The position numbers and the translations under genes are program-made. A stretch of DNA of 64,000 nt from Entoloma clypeatum (taxonomy: Eukaryota; Basidiomycota; Agaricomycetes; Agaricales; Entolomataceae). The stretch is from positions 3,472,001 through 3,536,000 of the forward strand of contig OY751489.1 in assembly GCA_963565915.1 (NCBI GenBank). The letters are read 5' to 3'. Under the pieces are notes generated by a model. The model had not been told where the DNA came from. It did not search any database and worked only from the letters and a program-made list of their open reading frames with translations. Shown here one piece after another: positions 44,099 to 54,974 of this stretch; the stretch's first letter is position 1; each line of letters begins with the position of its first letter.

Positions 44099-45409
44099 TC
44101 ACGAACTTTGGAGCCCAAGAAAGAATTGGAATCGCTCAAATTTGGGGCAAGGAAGAGGTTTGGTGAGGATGTTGGCAACATTGTCAGCAGTGGGAATATG
44201 GCCGACATTAATGAAACCATTTTTGATGCATTCACATGTGTAGTGGAAACAGATGTCCACATGCTTGCTTCGAGAGTGACAGCTGGGGTTGAAGACAGCA
44301 GGGTCGTTGTCGCAGAGGAGGGTGCTTGGTCCTGCACGCAGTTGCCCGATTTCACGAAGAAAGACCCGGAGCCAGGCAACCTCACAACAGGCTTCACATA
44401 GGGCAACATATTCCATGTTGGCAGTGGACAGTGCTACTGTTTGTTGTTTCCTGGATGACCAAGAGAAAATGGCACCACCTAGGGAGTGGCAGAATCCCAT
44501 GAAGGTTTTGTGGTCATTGATGTCGTCGGCGTAAGATGAGTCGGAGAATCTGATGAGGTTGATGTCTTGCTTTCCACCCAGAACCAAGCACAAATCACGC
44601 ATTGTTTTGAGATAGCAGGCAATGCGGATAGTGGCCTCCCAGTGCTCATTGCAGTAACAGTCCAGGAATTGTGTTAATTTTGAAACCGCAAACGAAATAT
44701 TAAGATGTGTCCCGACAGTGACATACATGAGTGACCTGACCAGAGAGCGGTAGGGGAGGGCGGCAAGACGAGCTCTTTCAGCACCAGATAGCGTATCATT
44801 TGGATCGGACCTGCAGAGATTGACATTGTCAGAAAGCATAGGCGTGTGTATGGGGTAGGCATTATTGAGGTTAAAAGAGGAGGTGATTTTGTCAATAAGG
44901 GCGGTTTGAGATATGGAGATGCTTCGCAACTGACGATCGTGTTTAATACCAATACCCAGACAGAAGGACATGTTGCTGAGGTCAGAAATGTTCCACAGGG
45001 AGCGTAGTTGGTCCTTGAATTTATCGCAGGCCTCGGTATTACTAGGGGTTATGATGAAGTTGTCGACATAGACAGCCATCAGAATGATACCCTCTTTAGT
45101 TTGGTGGTAGTAGACACAGGTGTCGGACGATAGCCATTTGAAGCCCCAGGATAACATTGTCTTGTTCATCGTCTTGTTCCATATGTGTCCACTCTGCTTC
45201 ATTCCGTAGAGCCCATGCTGAAGTTCCCAGATCCAATCCTCTTTGCCAGCCTCAGCAAATTCATCTGGTTGTTCCATATATATGACCTCATCAGCACATA
45301 AGATGCCGTATAGGTACGTGGTCTTGACATTGATTTGCTGAACTTCCCAGTTGTTGACTGCAGCAATATGCAGGATTAGCCGCAGGGATTCCATACATGG
45401 TGTGGGCAA
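44099..45409 (-). pseudogene. pol: Copia B reverse transcriptase / RNase H (436 codons, catalytic Asp changed)
   Basis: Longest open piece of copia B: RT palm (NVKTTYLYGIL, LHGLYGMKQSG), then the RT catalytic box reads YVDN instead of YVDD (codon AAC at 45059-45061, minus strand), which should abolish polymerase activity. RNase H follows (SDSSYADDINDHKT, STANMEYVAL) and the characteristic VANILTKPL near the end. Open throughout, but upstream pol segments are separate. Confidence 0.85.
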
Positions 45410-45769
45410 TGTTGTCTTGACATAGTCTTGACCAAAAACCTGCTCAAAACCTTTGGCGACCAGCCATGATTTGAAGCAAGCAGGGTGGCCGGCTTCATCA
45501 TGTTTGAGGCAGAAGACCCATTTGCCACAGAGGATTTTGCATCCAGAGGGTACGGTGGATCAGGGAACAAGCTTGTAGACACCCATGTCCTGCAGGCTTT
45601 GCAATTTGTCAAGAATGCTAGTGTGCCAGGCAGTGGAATCGGGGGAGTTCAGGGCCTCCTGTATGGTGACAGGATCATCAGGGCAATCAGCATTGACAAC
45701 AGGCAAGGCAAGGATGGCAGCAAGGCTTTTGTTGAATAGACAAACATCGTTGTCACTTAGTGTTGCAAG
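45376..45769 (-). pseudogene. pol: Copia B RT N-terminal region (broken)
   Basis: Carries DPVTIQEALNSPDSTAW and the KCVFCLKHDEAGHPACFK-like stretch in two frames. The frame changes around 45560-45610, and it is cut at 45770 by the hAT-like element. Confidence 0.7.
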
Positions 45770-46586
45770 TAGGCAATGGCACAGGTACTCCCGCGGGTAT
45801 GACAACGCCGACCCGTACCAGTACCTGCACTGGTAGCAACCCGTCGACCCACAGGTACCAATGGGTTCGGGTTCCCGTGCGGGTGTTCGCAGTAGAAAAA
45901 ACATGTATTTAAAAAAACTATGAGACATGTGCGGGATGCACGTGTCATACTACACCCTGCTGGGGACTTGTTGTCCCCAGCCCCATCCTCCCAGCTGCAC
46001 TCTTCTCCTCCAGGTGTGAGTGGGGCGTGATGCATGGCCATTCAGGGTGGTGGGCGCGAGAGGTGTCGTTGGGGCAAGTGGCGGCCGTTGGGCATGTGTG
46101 GGGGTGGTTGGGCGTGTGTGGCGGCTGGTGGGGGCGAGTGGGGGGGGCGGTTGGGCGCTAGAGGTGTTCATTGGGGTGCTAGAAGGCCATTAGGTGGCAT
46201 TGGCGGGCGAGACACAGCCGTTCAGGGCAGTGGGCGCGAGTGGCAGCCGTTGGGTGCATGTGGGGACCGTTGGGCATGAGAGGTGCCCGTTGGATGGTGA
46301 GAGACAGCCGTTGGCGTGAGAGACGGCTGTTGGGCAGTGGTGGGGGCAAGACGTGACCGTTGAGAGCAGCAGACGGCCATTGGGTGTTTGGGCAAGAGCC
46401 AGCCTTGGGCACCAGGTGTGGGCATTGGCGAAGAGTCCCAAGGCAGTGCCACATCACAGCGTGACATGTGACAGGTACTGCCAGGGGTCACGGGTTGCGA
46501 AAACACGACCCATATCCGGACCCGTGGATACCCCAACCCGTAACCCGGGGGGGTTACCCTGACCCGTGCCATTGCCTAGTTGCGAG
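45762..46586. mobile_element. hAT-like element with minisatellite core, copy 2 (809 bp)
   Basis: Element 45770-46578 inserted in copia B pol. Ends TAGGCAATGGCACAGGTA and, inverted, TAGGCAATGGCACGGGTC. Flanking octamers GTTGCAAG / GTTGCGAG (7 of 8). The same GTTGGGC-type 20-bp minisatellite fills the core. About 128 bp shorter than the copy at 33437, consistent with fewer minisatellite units. Confidence 0.87.
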
Positions 46587-48174
46587 ATTGGCGAGGGTGG
46601 TCAAAAGGTCAATATTGGAGGTGGGCGCAGAGACTGTAGGTGGATTCGGATCCTGCGAGGCCTCACAGACCTCAATCACAGTGCAATGATGCTCATTCTT
46701 GGCAGCATCCCGGAGTTCTTTAACGTGCTTGGCAGCTTCATGTGACTTGGCAATGGCATGGTCGGTGCAGGAGATGAATTGGATATCATCAGTCAATGAT
46801 TTCCAGTAAAAAGAGGCAGGAGTATGGGAAGAATGACATGGCTCAGGTGGGGGTGTGGGGGCCGGCGCAGGCGCATGAGAAGAGGAGGATGCAGGAGGAG
46901 CAGTAGCGGGGGGTTGTATATCAATGGTACCACTGGTGGGCACGGGTAGGGGTGCGAGGGGTGCATTCGGGGTGAGGGACATATGGCACATCTTCGTCTT
47001 CCTCATCTTCCACAGAGGTACGGGGGGTGGTAGGCAAAGTTGGTGGAGCTGTGCCAATGATGCACCCAGGAAAGAGGGGCGAAGGGGAGTTGTTGCAGCA
47101 ATCGATAAATTTGACATGGTATGATTGGATGATGCGGCCAGTGTCGTGGTGATAAAGTTGATACACTTTGGCATTTGTGGCATAGCTGATGAGAATGCAT
47201 TTGAAGCTGCGGGCATAGATCTTAGGATTATGCCGATTCTGAACAAGGATGAAGACACGGCAGCCAATCTCGCGCAGATGGGACAGGTTGTGCCAGGCCT
47301 CATATGGAGTCATGTTGATGAAATGGGAGAAAGTCCATGCAGAAAGGTAGGAGGCGGTGAGAGCAAACTCATCCCAGAGAAAAGCAGGTAGCCCCGACTC
47401 AATGCACATGGCACTGGCTTTGTTCATGATTGTATGGTGCATACACTCAATGTGCCCAATATGTGCAGAGGTGTGGGCAGCAGAGAGGCTGAAGCGGTAG
47501 CCATGCTCATCACACTATTTATGAAGGTCATTTGAGTCTAGCTCGCCGCCGTCAAACTGAAACTCCCCAACATGTTCGCCCGTCTCAGCTTCAATGCGCT
47601 TAGTCCAAGCTTGGAGGGTGGATAATGTGTTGGATTTGTTGTGCAAGGGGGAAAGTCCAAGGATACACTGTACAGTCATCTACGATGTTCATGAGGTAGC
47701 ATTTATGAGTCCACCATTCAACCGCCATCTGACCAGTCAGATCAATCCAGATAATATCCAGCCGTCTCGATGACCGTTCTCCAACCCAAACCGACAGAAC
47801 GGAAGCTTCCCAAGGATGCAGGAGTCACATTTTGGGGGATGGGTGGATAAGTCAACAGGCATACCTTGGGTAAGGTTTTTGGTTGCCATGTCATAAACGG
47901 ACTGGAGATTGGCATGACTGAGGCGTTGGTGCCAGGTATCAAGGTTGGGGAGGTGGCAGGCAAGGAAGGACTGCTCAATGCAAAGGCAGGTGCAGTTTAG
48001 GCAAAAGAGGTTGTGGTTGGACAAATGGGAACCAGAGGCAACGATGGCACCAGAGGGCAACGTGAGGGTGACGCCGGAGGATTGGAAGGCGATAGTGCAT
48101 GGAAGGGAGTCAACGAGGCAGCCGACAGAGATTAGGCACACTGTGGATGAAGGAATACACAGGGCATTATCCAA
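46579..48174 (-). pseudogene. pol: Copia B integrase region (broken)
   Basis: GAG-pre-integrase zinc segment (WHQRLSHANLQ..CDSCILGK, 48174-47737), then an integrase core remnant with a stop near 47517, and the integrase C-terminal part (GLPAFLWDEFALTASYL, MTPYEAWHN, 47442-46921), followed by a Pro-rich linker to the hAT-like insertion. Confidence 0.78.
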
Positions 48175-48242
48175 TGTGATGTGGCCCTGTCCAATGACGA
48201 GCTTGATGGTGCCAATACCGATTGTGCTGATTGAAGAACTGC

Positions 48243-48962
48243 CTACGCCCTTGACAAGTCAATTTTTGATGGGACAAAGGCAAATAAAGTCTTCCTGTTC
48301 ATGATGTGCGTGGTGCAGGCACTGTCGAGGAGCCAAGGGGAGGCATTGTCGGAGACATCGTGGAAGCAAGTGCTGGCAGGCATGGGCAATACAGAAACAG
48401 TGGAAAGATCTACATTTTTTGTGCTCTCAACCCAGTTGACAGTAGAAACAAGTTCATCATGTAGGTCCAACCACGTGCAGTTGGCGTATTCCTCAAGGTC
48501 GGCAGGGGTCATTGTGTTGGTGACAATTTCTGCAATGTCATTGAAGATGGCAACGTCAGCTTCACAGTCAGGTGTCCTTTCAAGTGGGATGACCTTGTGT
48601 GAGAGTTCATCGAGGATGTATGCACGGTTTTCTTTGTCACGGTAAATGGGTTTGGACATTGTTGAAGTCTGCTGGGGAGGCTTTGAACTGGAAGTCGAGG
48701 ATGTAGGTGTTGTCACAGACGAGGCTCCCTTGGGGTCAGACGAAGATGAGGTCAAGGAGCTGTTTTTCTTGTTATCACGGTGACAGACATCCCGTTGAGC
48801 ATTGATGGCATTTGTGACAGATTCACCAGCCATACCTCCACCTTCTTTTACACAAAATTGTATTGAATGTCCAGTGGCCTTGCAATTTGTGCATACAGTT
48901 GATGAGCAGTGGGATTGCTCATTGCTGCGGGCTGTCAAAGCTTCATTGTTGGTGTTGCACAT
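48243..48962 (-). pseudogene. Copia B nucleocapsid zinc finger and protease
   Basis: CCHC knuckle CTNCKATGHSIQFC near the start, Ser/Thr-rich linker, and a copia aspartic protease site SPWLLDSACTTHIM near the end. A stop at 48965-48967 separates it from gag in the same direction. Confidence 0.78.
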
Positions 48963-48974
48963 TAGTTCAGCGCT

Positions 48975-49661
48975 TCAAACTTGCTGCTCCAGATCCAAGC
49001 GAGCCTGTATATTTGCCACCGTGTATGGGGAGGTGTTTGTTGTGTTGGAGAGTCCATTGACAATCACATTGTGGACACCACGAAAATCAGGGCCAGAGAG
49101 TGCGAGAAGCATGAGTATCATGAGAAAACTGTTGGGAGTGGGGGCACCCATGGCCCAAATGCGGTCATTGAGCATTTGAAGTTGTTCGGAAGTTGTGGAG
49201 AAAGGTGTTGTCATGGAGTAATGGATGGAGAAACCTTCCTGAATCAGCTGGATTTGGGAAACGACACCCTGACAACAATGGCGACTTTGGAGGCTCGTCC
49301 ACATGAGGAGCACTGTAGAACAGTCTTCAACAAAAGAGTATTCCGTGGAGGAACAATGAGATAAAATAAAAGCGCAGACCGCCTCGTCATTAATGCCCCA
49401 ATTCTCGTTTGCTCTAGGTTCAACATCAGCATCTGGCTCCCGCACCTTCCCAGACAGGTATAGATGGAGTTCAGATGAGAGTTGGAGTACAAGGGTGACG
49501 CGCTTGCTCCACGATTGCCAGTTCTTGAGGGTGAGATCAAGATCAATGTGATCCTTCCAACCACTATCAATAATCCGACGAACAATGACCAAAGGCAAGT
49601 TGATGTCTGTCGCGATGGGTGTTCTTGGAGGTGGGGCTGTCACTGCCATCAGGTTTGTCAT
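48975..49661 (-). CDS. gag: Copia B gag (228 codons)
   Basis: Copia-type gag with LTLKNWQSWSKRVTLVL at about residues 40-60 (UBN2-like NW..W motif) and helices to the end. ATG at 49661 lies about 90 nt inside the 5' LTR. The stop is close to the start of the zinc-finger ORF, so gag-NC was probably one frame originally. Confidence 0.7.
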   Translation of the reverse strand: MTNLMAVTAPPPRTPIATDINLPLVIVRRIIDSGWKDHIDLDLTLKNWQSWSKRVTLVLQLSSELHLYLSGKVREPDADVEPRANENWGINDEAVCAFILSHCSSTEYSFVEDCSTVLLMWTSLQSRHCCQGVVSQIQLIQEGFSIHYSMTTPFSTTSEQLQMLNDRIWAMGAPTPNSFLMILMLLALSGPDFRGVHNVIVNGLSNTTNTSPYTVANIQARLDLEQQV

Positions 49662-49740
49662 GATTGATGGCTGGTTGGATTCAAGGGCTCAGGGATGGTG
49701 AGAAGATGGACTATATGCGGTTATGATTCTAGATTTGGGT

Positions 49741-49752
49741 GGGGCCCATAAC
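49741..49752 (-). promoter_or_regulatory. Copia B primer binding site
   Basis: Minus strand GTTATGGGCCCC directly inside the 5' LTR. It resembles the initiator tRNA-Met anticodon-loop complement used by copia A (GGTTATGAGCCC) with a base change. Confidence 0.5.
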
Positions 49753-49987
49753 TGCTGATGATGGAATCAACTGTATTCATATACTAACCTAGAGATCGCT
49801 AATAGTACGAGCAGTGAGTATATGGATATAGGCAGGCATAGGGAACAACATACCTCAGCTGATGATGGAATCAAATGAGGTGCGAGGAAGGATCTGACAC
49901 GTATAAAAGGGAACGTGGAGATTATGTAAGTATGTAATGTGACCATGATGGTACGATGTGGTATGATGGAGCCTTGAATGTTCAACA
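49753..49987 (-). repeat. 5' LTR of copia B
   Basis: Matches 43750-43980 closely (shared TATTCATATACTAACCTAGAG, split by point changes). Ends TGAATGTTCAACA on the plus strand, followed by TSD ATGTG. Confidence 0.82.
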
Positions 49988-50601
49988 ATGTGAAGGGCTG
50001 CTGGTGCTTGATTTGCAAGTATGTCAGCCATTGTTCACATTGTGGCAGGATATTCATGTCACCCAACAGGGAGGACAAGTCCATAATCAAGGTGAAGGGC
50101 TCGAGACATGCATACAAGTCCAGCAGTAGTACAACATATTGTCTTCATATTAAGGCATTCCACTTTGAGCTCTATGAAAAATGGGAGCAGGGTTTGGAGA
50201 TGCACTGGACAGCTTTACCTGACACCGTTTATGAAGAGTGTCGGAACAAGGGGGCAACACAGGAAATGCTCGATATAGTCTTCAACAAGATCAAGGGGTT
50301 GGTGCCAAAGGAGTTCACAAGGGAGCACCTGTTGGACACTCTCATGAAATTTGTCATCTGCAATGATCAGATTAGTATATGTTTTCAAACAGAGTATAGT
50401 TTTGCTGACCATTACACAGGTGCTGGTGTTAGTCGACAAGGCAGTGTTCCAAAATTGTCTGGTCTCCATGCATCCTATAATGGGCTCATCACCATGATCC
50501 AAAAGGACAGCAAGATTGTGAGCAAGATCCCATGGGTGGCATTCACATTAGAGAAAGAAAATTGGAAGACGATTGACACCGTGATTGCCATTCTCCAGGT
50601 G
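49988..50601 (+). pseudogene. Interrupted gene remnant, part 3 of 3 (Cys/His cluster, hAT/BED-like)
   Basis: Open frame of about 200 codons resuming after copia B: GCWCLICKYVSHCSHCGRIF (a C-x2-C..H-C-x2-C zinc cluster), then HAYKSSSSTTYCLHIKAFHF (BED-like C..H spacing) and a helical domain ending ENWKTIDTVIAILQ at a GTGCAT donor-like site. Such a zinc cluster plus helices resembles the DNA-binding start of hAT-type transposases or derived host proteins. No DDE catalytic part was found downstream, so it is partial. Function not established. Confidence 0.55.
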
Positions 50602-51571
50602 CATCATTTCTAATTAATTATCTGTCTGTAAAATACTTATTGGTATATCTTCTAGGACTCATGACATTAGGATTTTGTCAGGTGCCTGGCATGACCAGAT
50701 AGGTCTGATAAGTAGTTGCAACTCTGCAATGAAAAAATAATGAATTAAAAGGGCTTATTAACTGCTGCAAGCCCTTTATTCAAGGATCATTTGCTGATGC
50801 TTCACCCAGTAGAATGACAGAATATGACCTGGATACATTAGTATTAGAATAGATGAGATGAGATTTTATAGCAAGATTATACAAGACCAGTCTTCCTGAG
50901 GAAAATAAAGTGTAATAATATGCTTAAAAGTATTGCATGGAAGGATCGTCAGCTGACCTGGATACATCAACCTTGACAAGGGTTTATCATCAATTGTCAG
51001 CATGATATTTTCTTGTCCATCAAGATCTGTATTGCAACAGCTTATGAAATATATCTAACCATAAAGAAACACTACTTTATACTATCCAATGCATTTCTTA
51101 TAAAATTTAATCTATATAGCTTATGAAGAAATGTGAAAGAAAATTCAAACTAAAATGTTTTGTGGCACAGCCACAACCCTGTGGGCTGAGCAAAAAGCAA
51201 AAAAACAGTTTGTCAGCACATTATCTGCCTAAAGGGGATTGTGTGATAAGTGTGTGATAAATTTGAGATAATTGTGTGATCAACTAAGAGCCTTGAGAAA
51301 TGAGATACATTAGTTAAATTATCAAGTATGAGAAAATAAGCAACAAAGTCAAAACAAAGAAATAAAGACTTTTTATATGTTTCTTCAGATCAAATTATAA
51401 TGCTAGAGAATATTTTGTCACTCTGTGCATTGATGACAACAAATCAATTTTATCAACACAGATAACTGCATTATACATCTGGTGAGGTTGGATCATATTA
51501 CACCACTCTGGCAGGCCTTGCAAATTTTGCCAACACACAGGTGGATTATCTGGGATTTATCTTTCCATATA
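50602..51571. other. AT-rich gene-free spacer
   Basis: About 970 bp, AT-rich, with no ORF of note and no recognised repeat. It could hold decayed downstream parts of the interrupted gene. Confidence 0.4.
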
Positions 51572-53194
51572 TACAGTGCCTCACAAAACTGATTCAATGT
51601 TTGTTGCTTTTTGAATACCTTCAAGATAACTCTGCAAAAAATACCAATTGAATTAAACCTTTGGTATATAATTGAAAGCCCTACTTCAGGGCTTTCAGAA
51701 TATAAAGGAATCATATGATTTAGATCAGAATCCATGGAGATGTGATTAAATTAAATCAGCAACTCATTGAATCAGTTTTGTGAGTACCTATGGCAATTAT
51801 CAGAATCAAATGCTTCACTGGTTGTATGGTAACCAGTTGTCATGACTTACTGATGGAACTTGAATAGAACCCTGATGGGTTGTCAAGGAAAGTTGTATAA
51901 GAAGAATCCAACCTCAACAGCCTCCATAATTAATCATGCGCCCTATCTCCTCTTCCCACAAGGAAAACATTCTTTCTCTGGCCTCCAATGGTCACTCCAC
52001 TCATCATATTGCCTCTAGCCTGGGTGTCAGCCAACCAACTGTCTCCAGAGTGCTTCAGAATCTTCTTCCTCATCACAATCTCTCTTCTGGTGGTTGTCCA
52101 TCCAAGCTTTCTCCCACCAACACATGAAACATACTTTCACAAATCACCTCAGGGAGAGCCTCCAATGCTGTGCAGGCTACCAAACACATCAACACTGTCA
52201 TCTCCAATCCTATCTCCCCAGAAACTGTGAGAAGGGTTCTCAGAAAACATGAATTCAAGGCTGTAACAAAGAAGAAAAAACCTTTCTTAAAGGCCATACA
52301 TCGGAAGAGGCGGTTGGCATTTGCTATGAAGCACAGGGAATGGACAGTGGAGGACTGGAAGAGGGTCATTTGGTCAGATGAGACCAAAATCAACAGGTTT
52401 GGGTCAGATGGCAAGGAATGGGTCTGGAAAAAGAAGGGTGAGGGGCTTATTGAAAGAGAGGTTCAGGGCACAGTCAAGTTTGGGGGAGGAAATATTATGG
52501 TTTGGGGTTGTATGGGTTGGGAAGGTGTGGGGAGACTTGCAGAGATTGAGGGGAGGATGGATGCTGATCAGTATGTGTCCATTTTGGAGGACAATTTGCT
52601 GCCCAGCATGGAGGAGAGTGGAATCTCTGAAGAGGAGATCATTTTTCAGCAGGACAATGACCCCAAGCACACCTCCAAGAAGGCCAAAAAATGGATGGAA
52701 AGCAAGAATATTGCTCCGCTGGATTGGCCTGCACAGTCCCCAGACCTCAATCCTATTGAACACCTCTGGGTTCATATTAAAAGGAAGTTGAATGAATATC
52801 CAACACCACCCAAGGGAGTCTGGAAGATTTGGGACAGAGCAGCAGAGGTGTGGAATAACATAGAGCCAGAAGTGTGTCAAAACCTGATAGAAAGTATGCC
52901 AAGAAGGGTAGAGACAGTAATCAAAGCTAAGGGGGGTAAGACCAAGTACTAAAGTATAAAATACTGTATTTATTGTACATACTCACAAAACTGATTCAAT
53001 GAGTCCCTGGAGTAATTTGATCATATATTGATCATTTTTTATGGGAATTACATAATTATTGCAGATTCCAAGAGTCCTGAAGCAGGGCTTTTAACCAGGT
53101 ACCAATACCTTCTTTTGATTGGCATTATTTGCAAAGTTATTTTGAAGGTATTCACAAAGTAGCAAACATTGAATCAGTTTTGTGAGGCACTGTA
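51572..53194 (+). mobile_element. Tc1/mariner-type DNA transposon (1619 bp), TA duplication
   Basis: Element 51574-53192 flanked by TA. Ends CAGTGCCTCACAAAACTG are perfect inverted repeats, and similarity extends inward about 200 bp. Each end carries a second, inverted copy of the same site (51765-51787 and 52981-53001). It encodes one transposase with a single in-frame stop. Confidence 0.94.
51936..52952 (+). pseudogene. Tc1-like transposase with one in-frame stop (338 codons)
   Basis: ATG at 51936. Helix-turn-helix paired-like domain (HKENILSLASNGHSTHHIASSLGVS, residues about 8-35). TGA at 52125-52127 (codon 64); the same frame then continues to 52952. DDE catalytic triad: WSDET, FQQDND, NPIEHLW, with 34 residues between the second Asp and Glu (DD34E). 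Length is normal for Tc1. The TGA would be CGA (Arg) by one CpG transition. Cut-and-paste transposition in the nucleus when intact. Confidence 0.92.
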
Positions 53195-53199
53195 AGACT

Positions 53200-53459
53200 G
53201 ATATAGTTTATATCCAGAATGCTTGAGAAACATGTTATTGATAACAAATTGAGTATATTTTCAAGTTTTTGATTGAAAAAACAGGCTTTTGATAGGTTTA
53301 TAGATGGTTGAGGATTTTACCAGTTTAAACTAGTTTAAACCAGTCTTTACCAGTCCAGTCCAGTTTTTTCAGACTTTGAGAAAAAAAAATGAACTGTCAG
53401 TCTCCAATTCATCAATTTTTTGGTCAACAAACCAGACTGGACTGAACCCTTGAACACTA
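53200..53459. repeat. Truncated TAGTGTT-family hAT-like MITE
   Basis: Right half of the 512-bp MITE (compare 33030-33286): shared ATCCAGAATGCTTGAGAAAC and ACCAGTCCAGTCCAG, ending CTGAACCCTTGAACACTA. The left half is absent; it starts 6 bp from the Tc1 element. Confidence 0.8.
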
Positions 53460-53464
53460 TGTAT

Positions 53465-53640
53465 GTGACACCAAGTCTTCACTGGAACAGGTGTTTACTG
53501 CTTATAAATATTACCAAATATGGTCATTTGATCAGATCCAAGGCCAAAATCGGTCAAAATGGCTGATTTTGCTGTGATGCATGACACCTAACAGCCCTCT
53601 GTGACACATGATGTGAACCCTTGGTTGAGATGGTAAGTTA
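53465..53640. repeat. Decayed relative of the TA-flanked MITE
   Basis: Inverted relative of 31902-32116: shared CACTGGAACAGGTGTT, TTATAAATATTACCAAATAT and GTGACACATGA. Ends are eroded. Confidence 0.65.
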
Positions 53641-54080
53641 GAGTGCCCAGATTACCCATATGAATATCTGTGCTATTGTCTACTGCCACACATGTACTTA
53701 GATATAGCAGGATATACAGTAAATTGTTGATCCAAAAAAAAGAGGAAGTGTGAAAAGTGATACAAGTTTCAAACACCTGGTGACTGATAGTATTACAGTG
53801 ATCTCACCTTCCTTAACTCATGTGACCTCCTTGACTCACTTTGCATTTTCTCCCCTATTTTCTGTTGGTGTGCCTTCTCATTTAGGTATATTATAGTGAC
53901 ATATGAGAGGTATACTAAAATTGAATATGGGGTCCAGGGGAGCTAAGGATGGTATTCTACATGAGCATCTTTGCCACTTTTTTGGTGTACTCACACTTTT
54001 GTAAGTCAATTATCATTGAGTTCTGGATCAATTTTGGTGTGAGAAAAGGCTACAACACCAAATTATATACACTATATAAC
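53641..54080. other. Gene-free spacer
   Basis: 440 bp of AT-rich sequence up to the target duplication of the G1 element. Nothing else seen. Confidence 0.4.
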
Positions 54081-54085
54081 TACTG

Positions 54086-54455
54086 TGTTATGCGTAACAA
54101 ACCGTTCCAAGGTTCGGGCAGAGTATGCAGGAAGATGGAAAGGCGAAGAGCAATGTGATTGCTAAATCTAAGGAATGTAGCTATGGTACATGAGGTTTAT
54201 ATAGTACTGACTATGAGCGGTAGCGAATGAGTCAGTAACTGCGAAAGGCAGTGCGCATGAGTAAGGCGACTGCGGAAGGCTATGCACTAATGAGTAAGCT
54301 GACTACGGAATGAGTCAAACAGCTGCGGAAAGCGAGTCAGCGCGGGAGCGAAGTATACTAAAGGAAATAAAGTATAATACGATATGTGTAAGCGGGGGCC
54401 GATGAGTAAAAGTGAAAAGGTAAGCGTATACGTCCGTAGTCGTTAGTCCGTAACA
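54086..54455 (-). repeat. 3' LTR of G1 copy 3
   Basis: TGTTATGC..CCGTAACA on the plus strand, 370 bp, with the same TATA box, start motif and TGACTCA sites as copy 1. Confidence 0.95.
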
Positions 54456-54492
54456 TGTTCCCCTCCTCAAGGTCTGTGTCCTCACAGACTAC

Positions 54493-54858
54493 CTACTCCC
54501 ATCCATCGTTGCCGTTTGGATCGGTCCAGGTAGGATCAGCTCGGTTGCCCCAGTCCTTTATCAGTTCGTCGTTTACCGCCGTGGCAAACTCTAAACCTCG
54601 AACGGCGAGGCGAAGGCGTCGATCTTCGACGGCAAGGGTGTTGGTATAATTTTTGAGGATAAGTTTTTCCTCAGCGGTGGGAGTGGTTGGCAAGTCGGAT
54701 AGGGTGTGGAGACGAATGTGCATCTGTCGGTGGAGGATGTCGGCGACGGAGGTTTCAAGTGCATGGATCTGGTCGCGCATGGAGAGCGCTTCGCCAATGA
54801 GGGTGGTAATGGTGGGGTTGATGTCGGAAGCGTCGGTGGAGGTGGTGATGTTGGACAT
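54493..54858 (-). CDS. Third ORF of G1 element, copy 3 (121 codons)
   Basis: Differs from the 5024-5389 copy by only a couple of residues. ATG in a CACCATGTC context, ending NDGWE and a stop about 40 nt before the LTR. Unknown family. Predicted helical, soluble, mildly acidic, without Cys pairs, signal peptide or membrane span. It follows the pol stop by about 115 nt, so expression would need reinitiation, splicing or its own promoter. Confidence 0.68.
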   Translation of the reverse strand: MSNITTSTDASDINPTITTLIGEALSMRDQIHALETSVADILHRQMHIRLHTLSDLPTTPTAEEKLILKNYTNTLAVEDRRLRLAVRGLEFATAVNDELIKDWGNRADPTWTDPNGNDGWE

Positions 54859-54974
54859 GGTGGAGATGAGGTTCGAAAAGTATAAGAAGAACGGTGTGTT
54901 GGGCGAGAAGAGTTGGAGCGGGGAACTCGATGTGACAGAAATCGGTATGGAAAATGGATTTTGCGGTTTATCTT

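Larger units (their letters stand above)
43722..49992 (-). mobile_element. Ty1/copia element (copia B), TSD ATGTG
   Basis: Insertion 43727-49987 on the minus strand. ATGTG occurs on both sides (43722-43726, 49988-49992), and joining the host across it gives an in-frame Cys-rich segment, which supports these borders. LTRs align at about 43750-43980 and 49753-49987. The left LTR has some 23 extra bases at its outer end that I cannot match to the right one. Contains a hAT-like element (45770-46578). Coding frames are multiply broken. Confidence 0.85.

Noticed and set aside
53193..53200. Tc1 element inserted inside the truncated hAT-like MITE
   Set aside because: The left flank of the Tc1 element (before 51572) carries no MITE sequence, so the MITE was already truncated or was cut separately.
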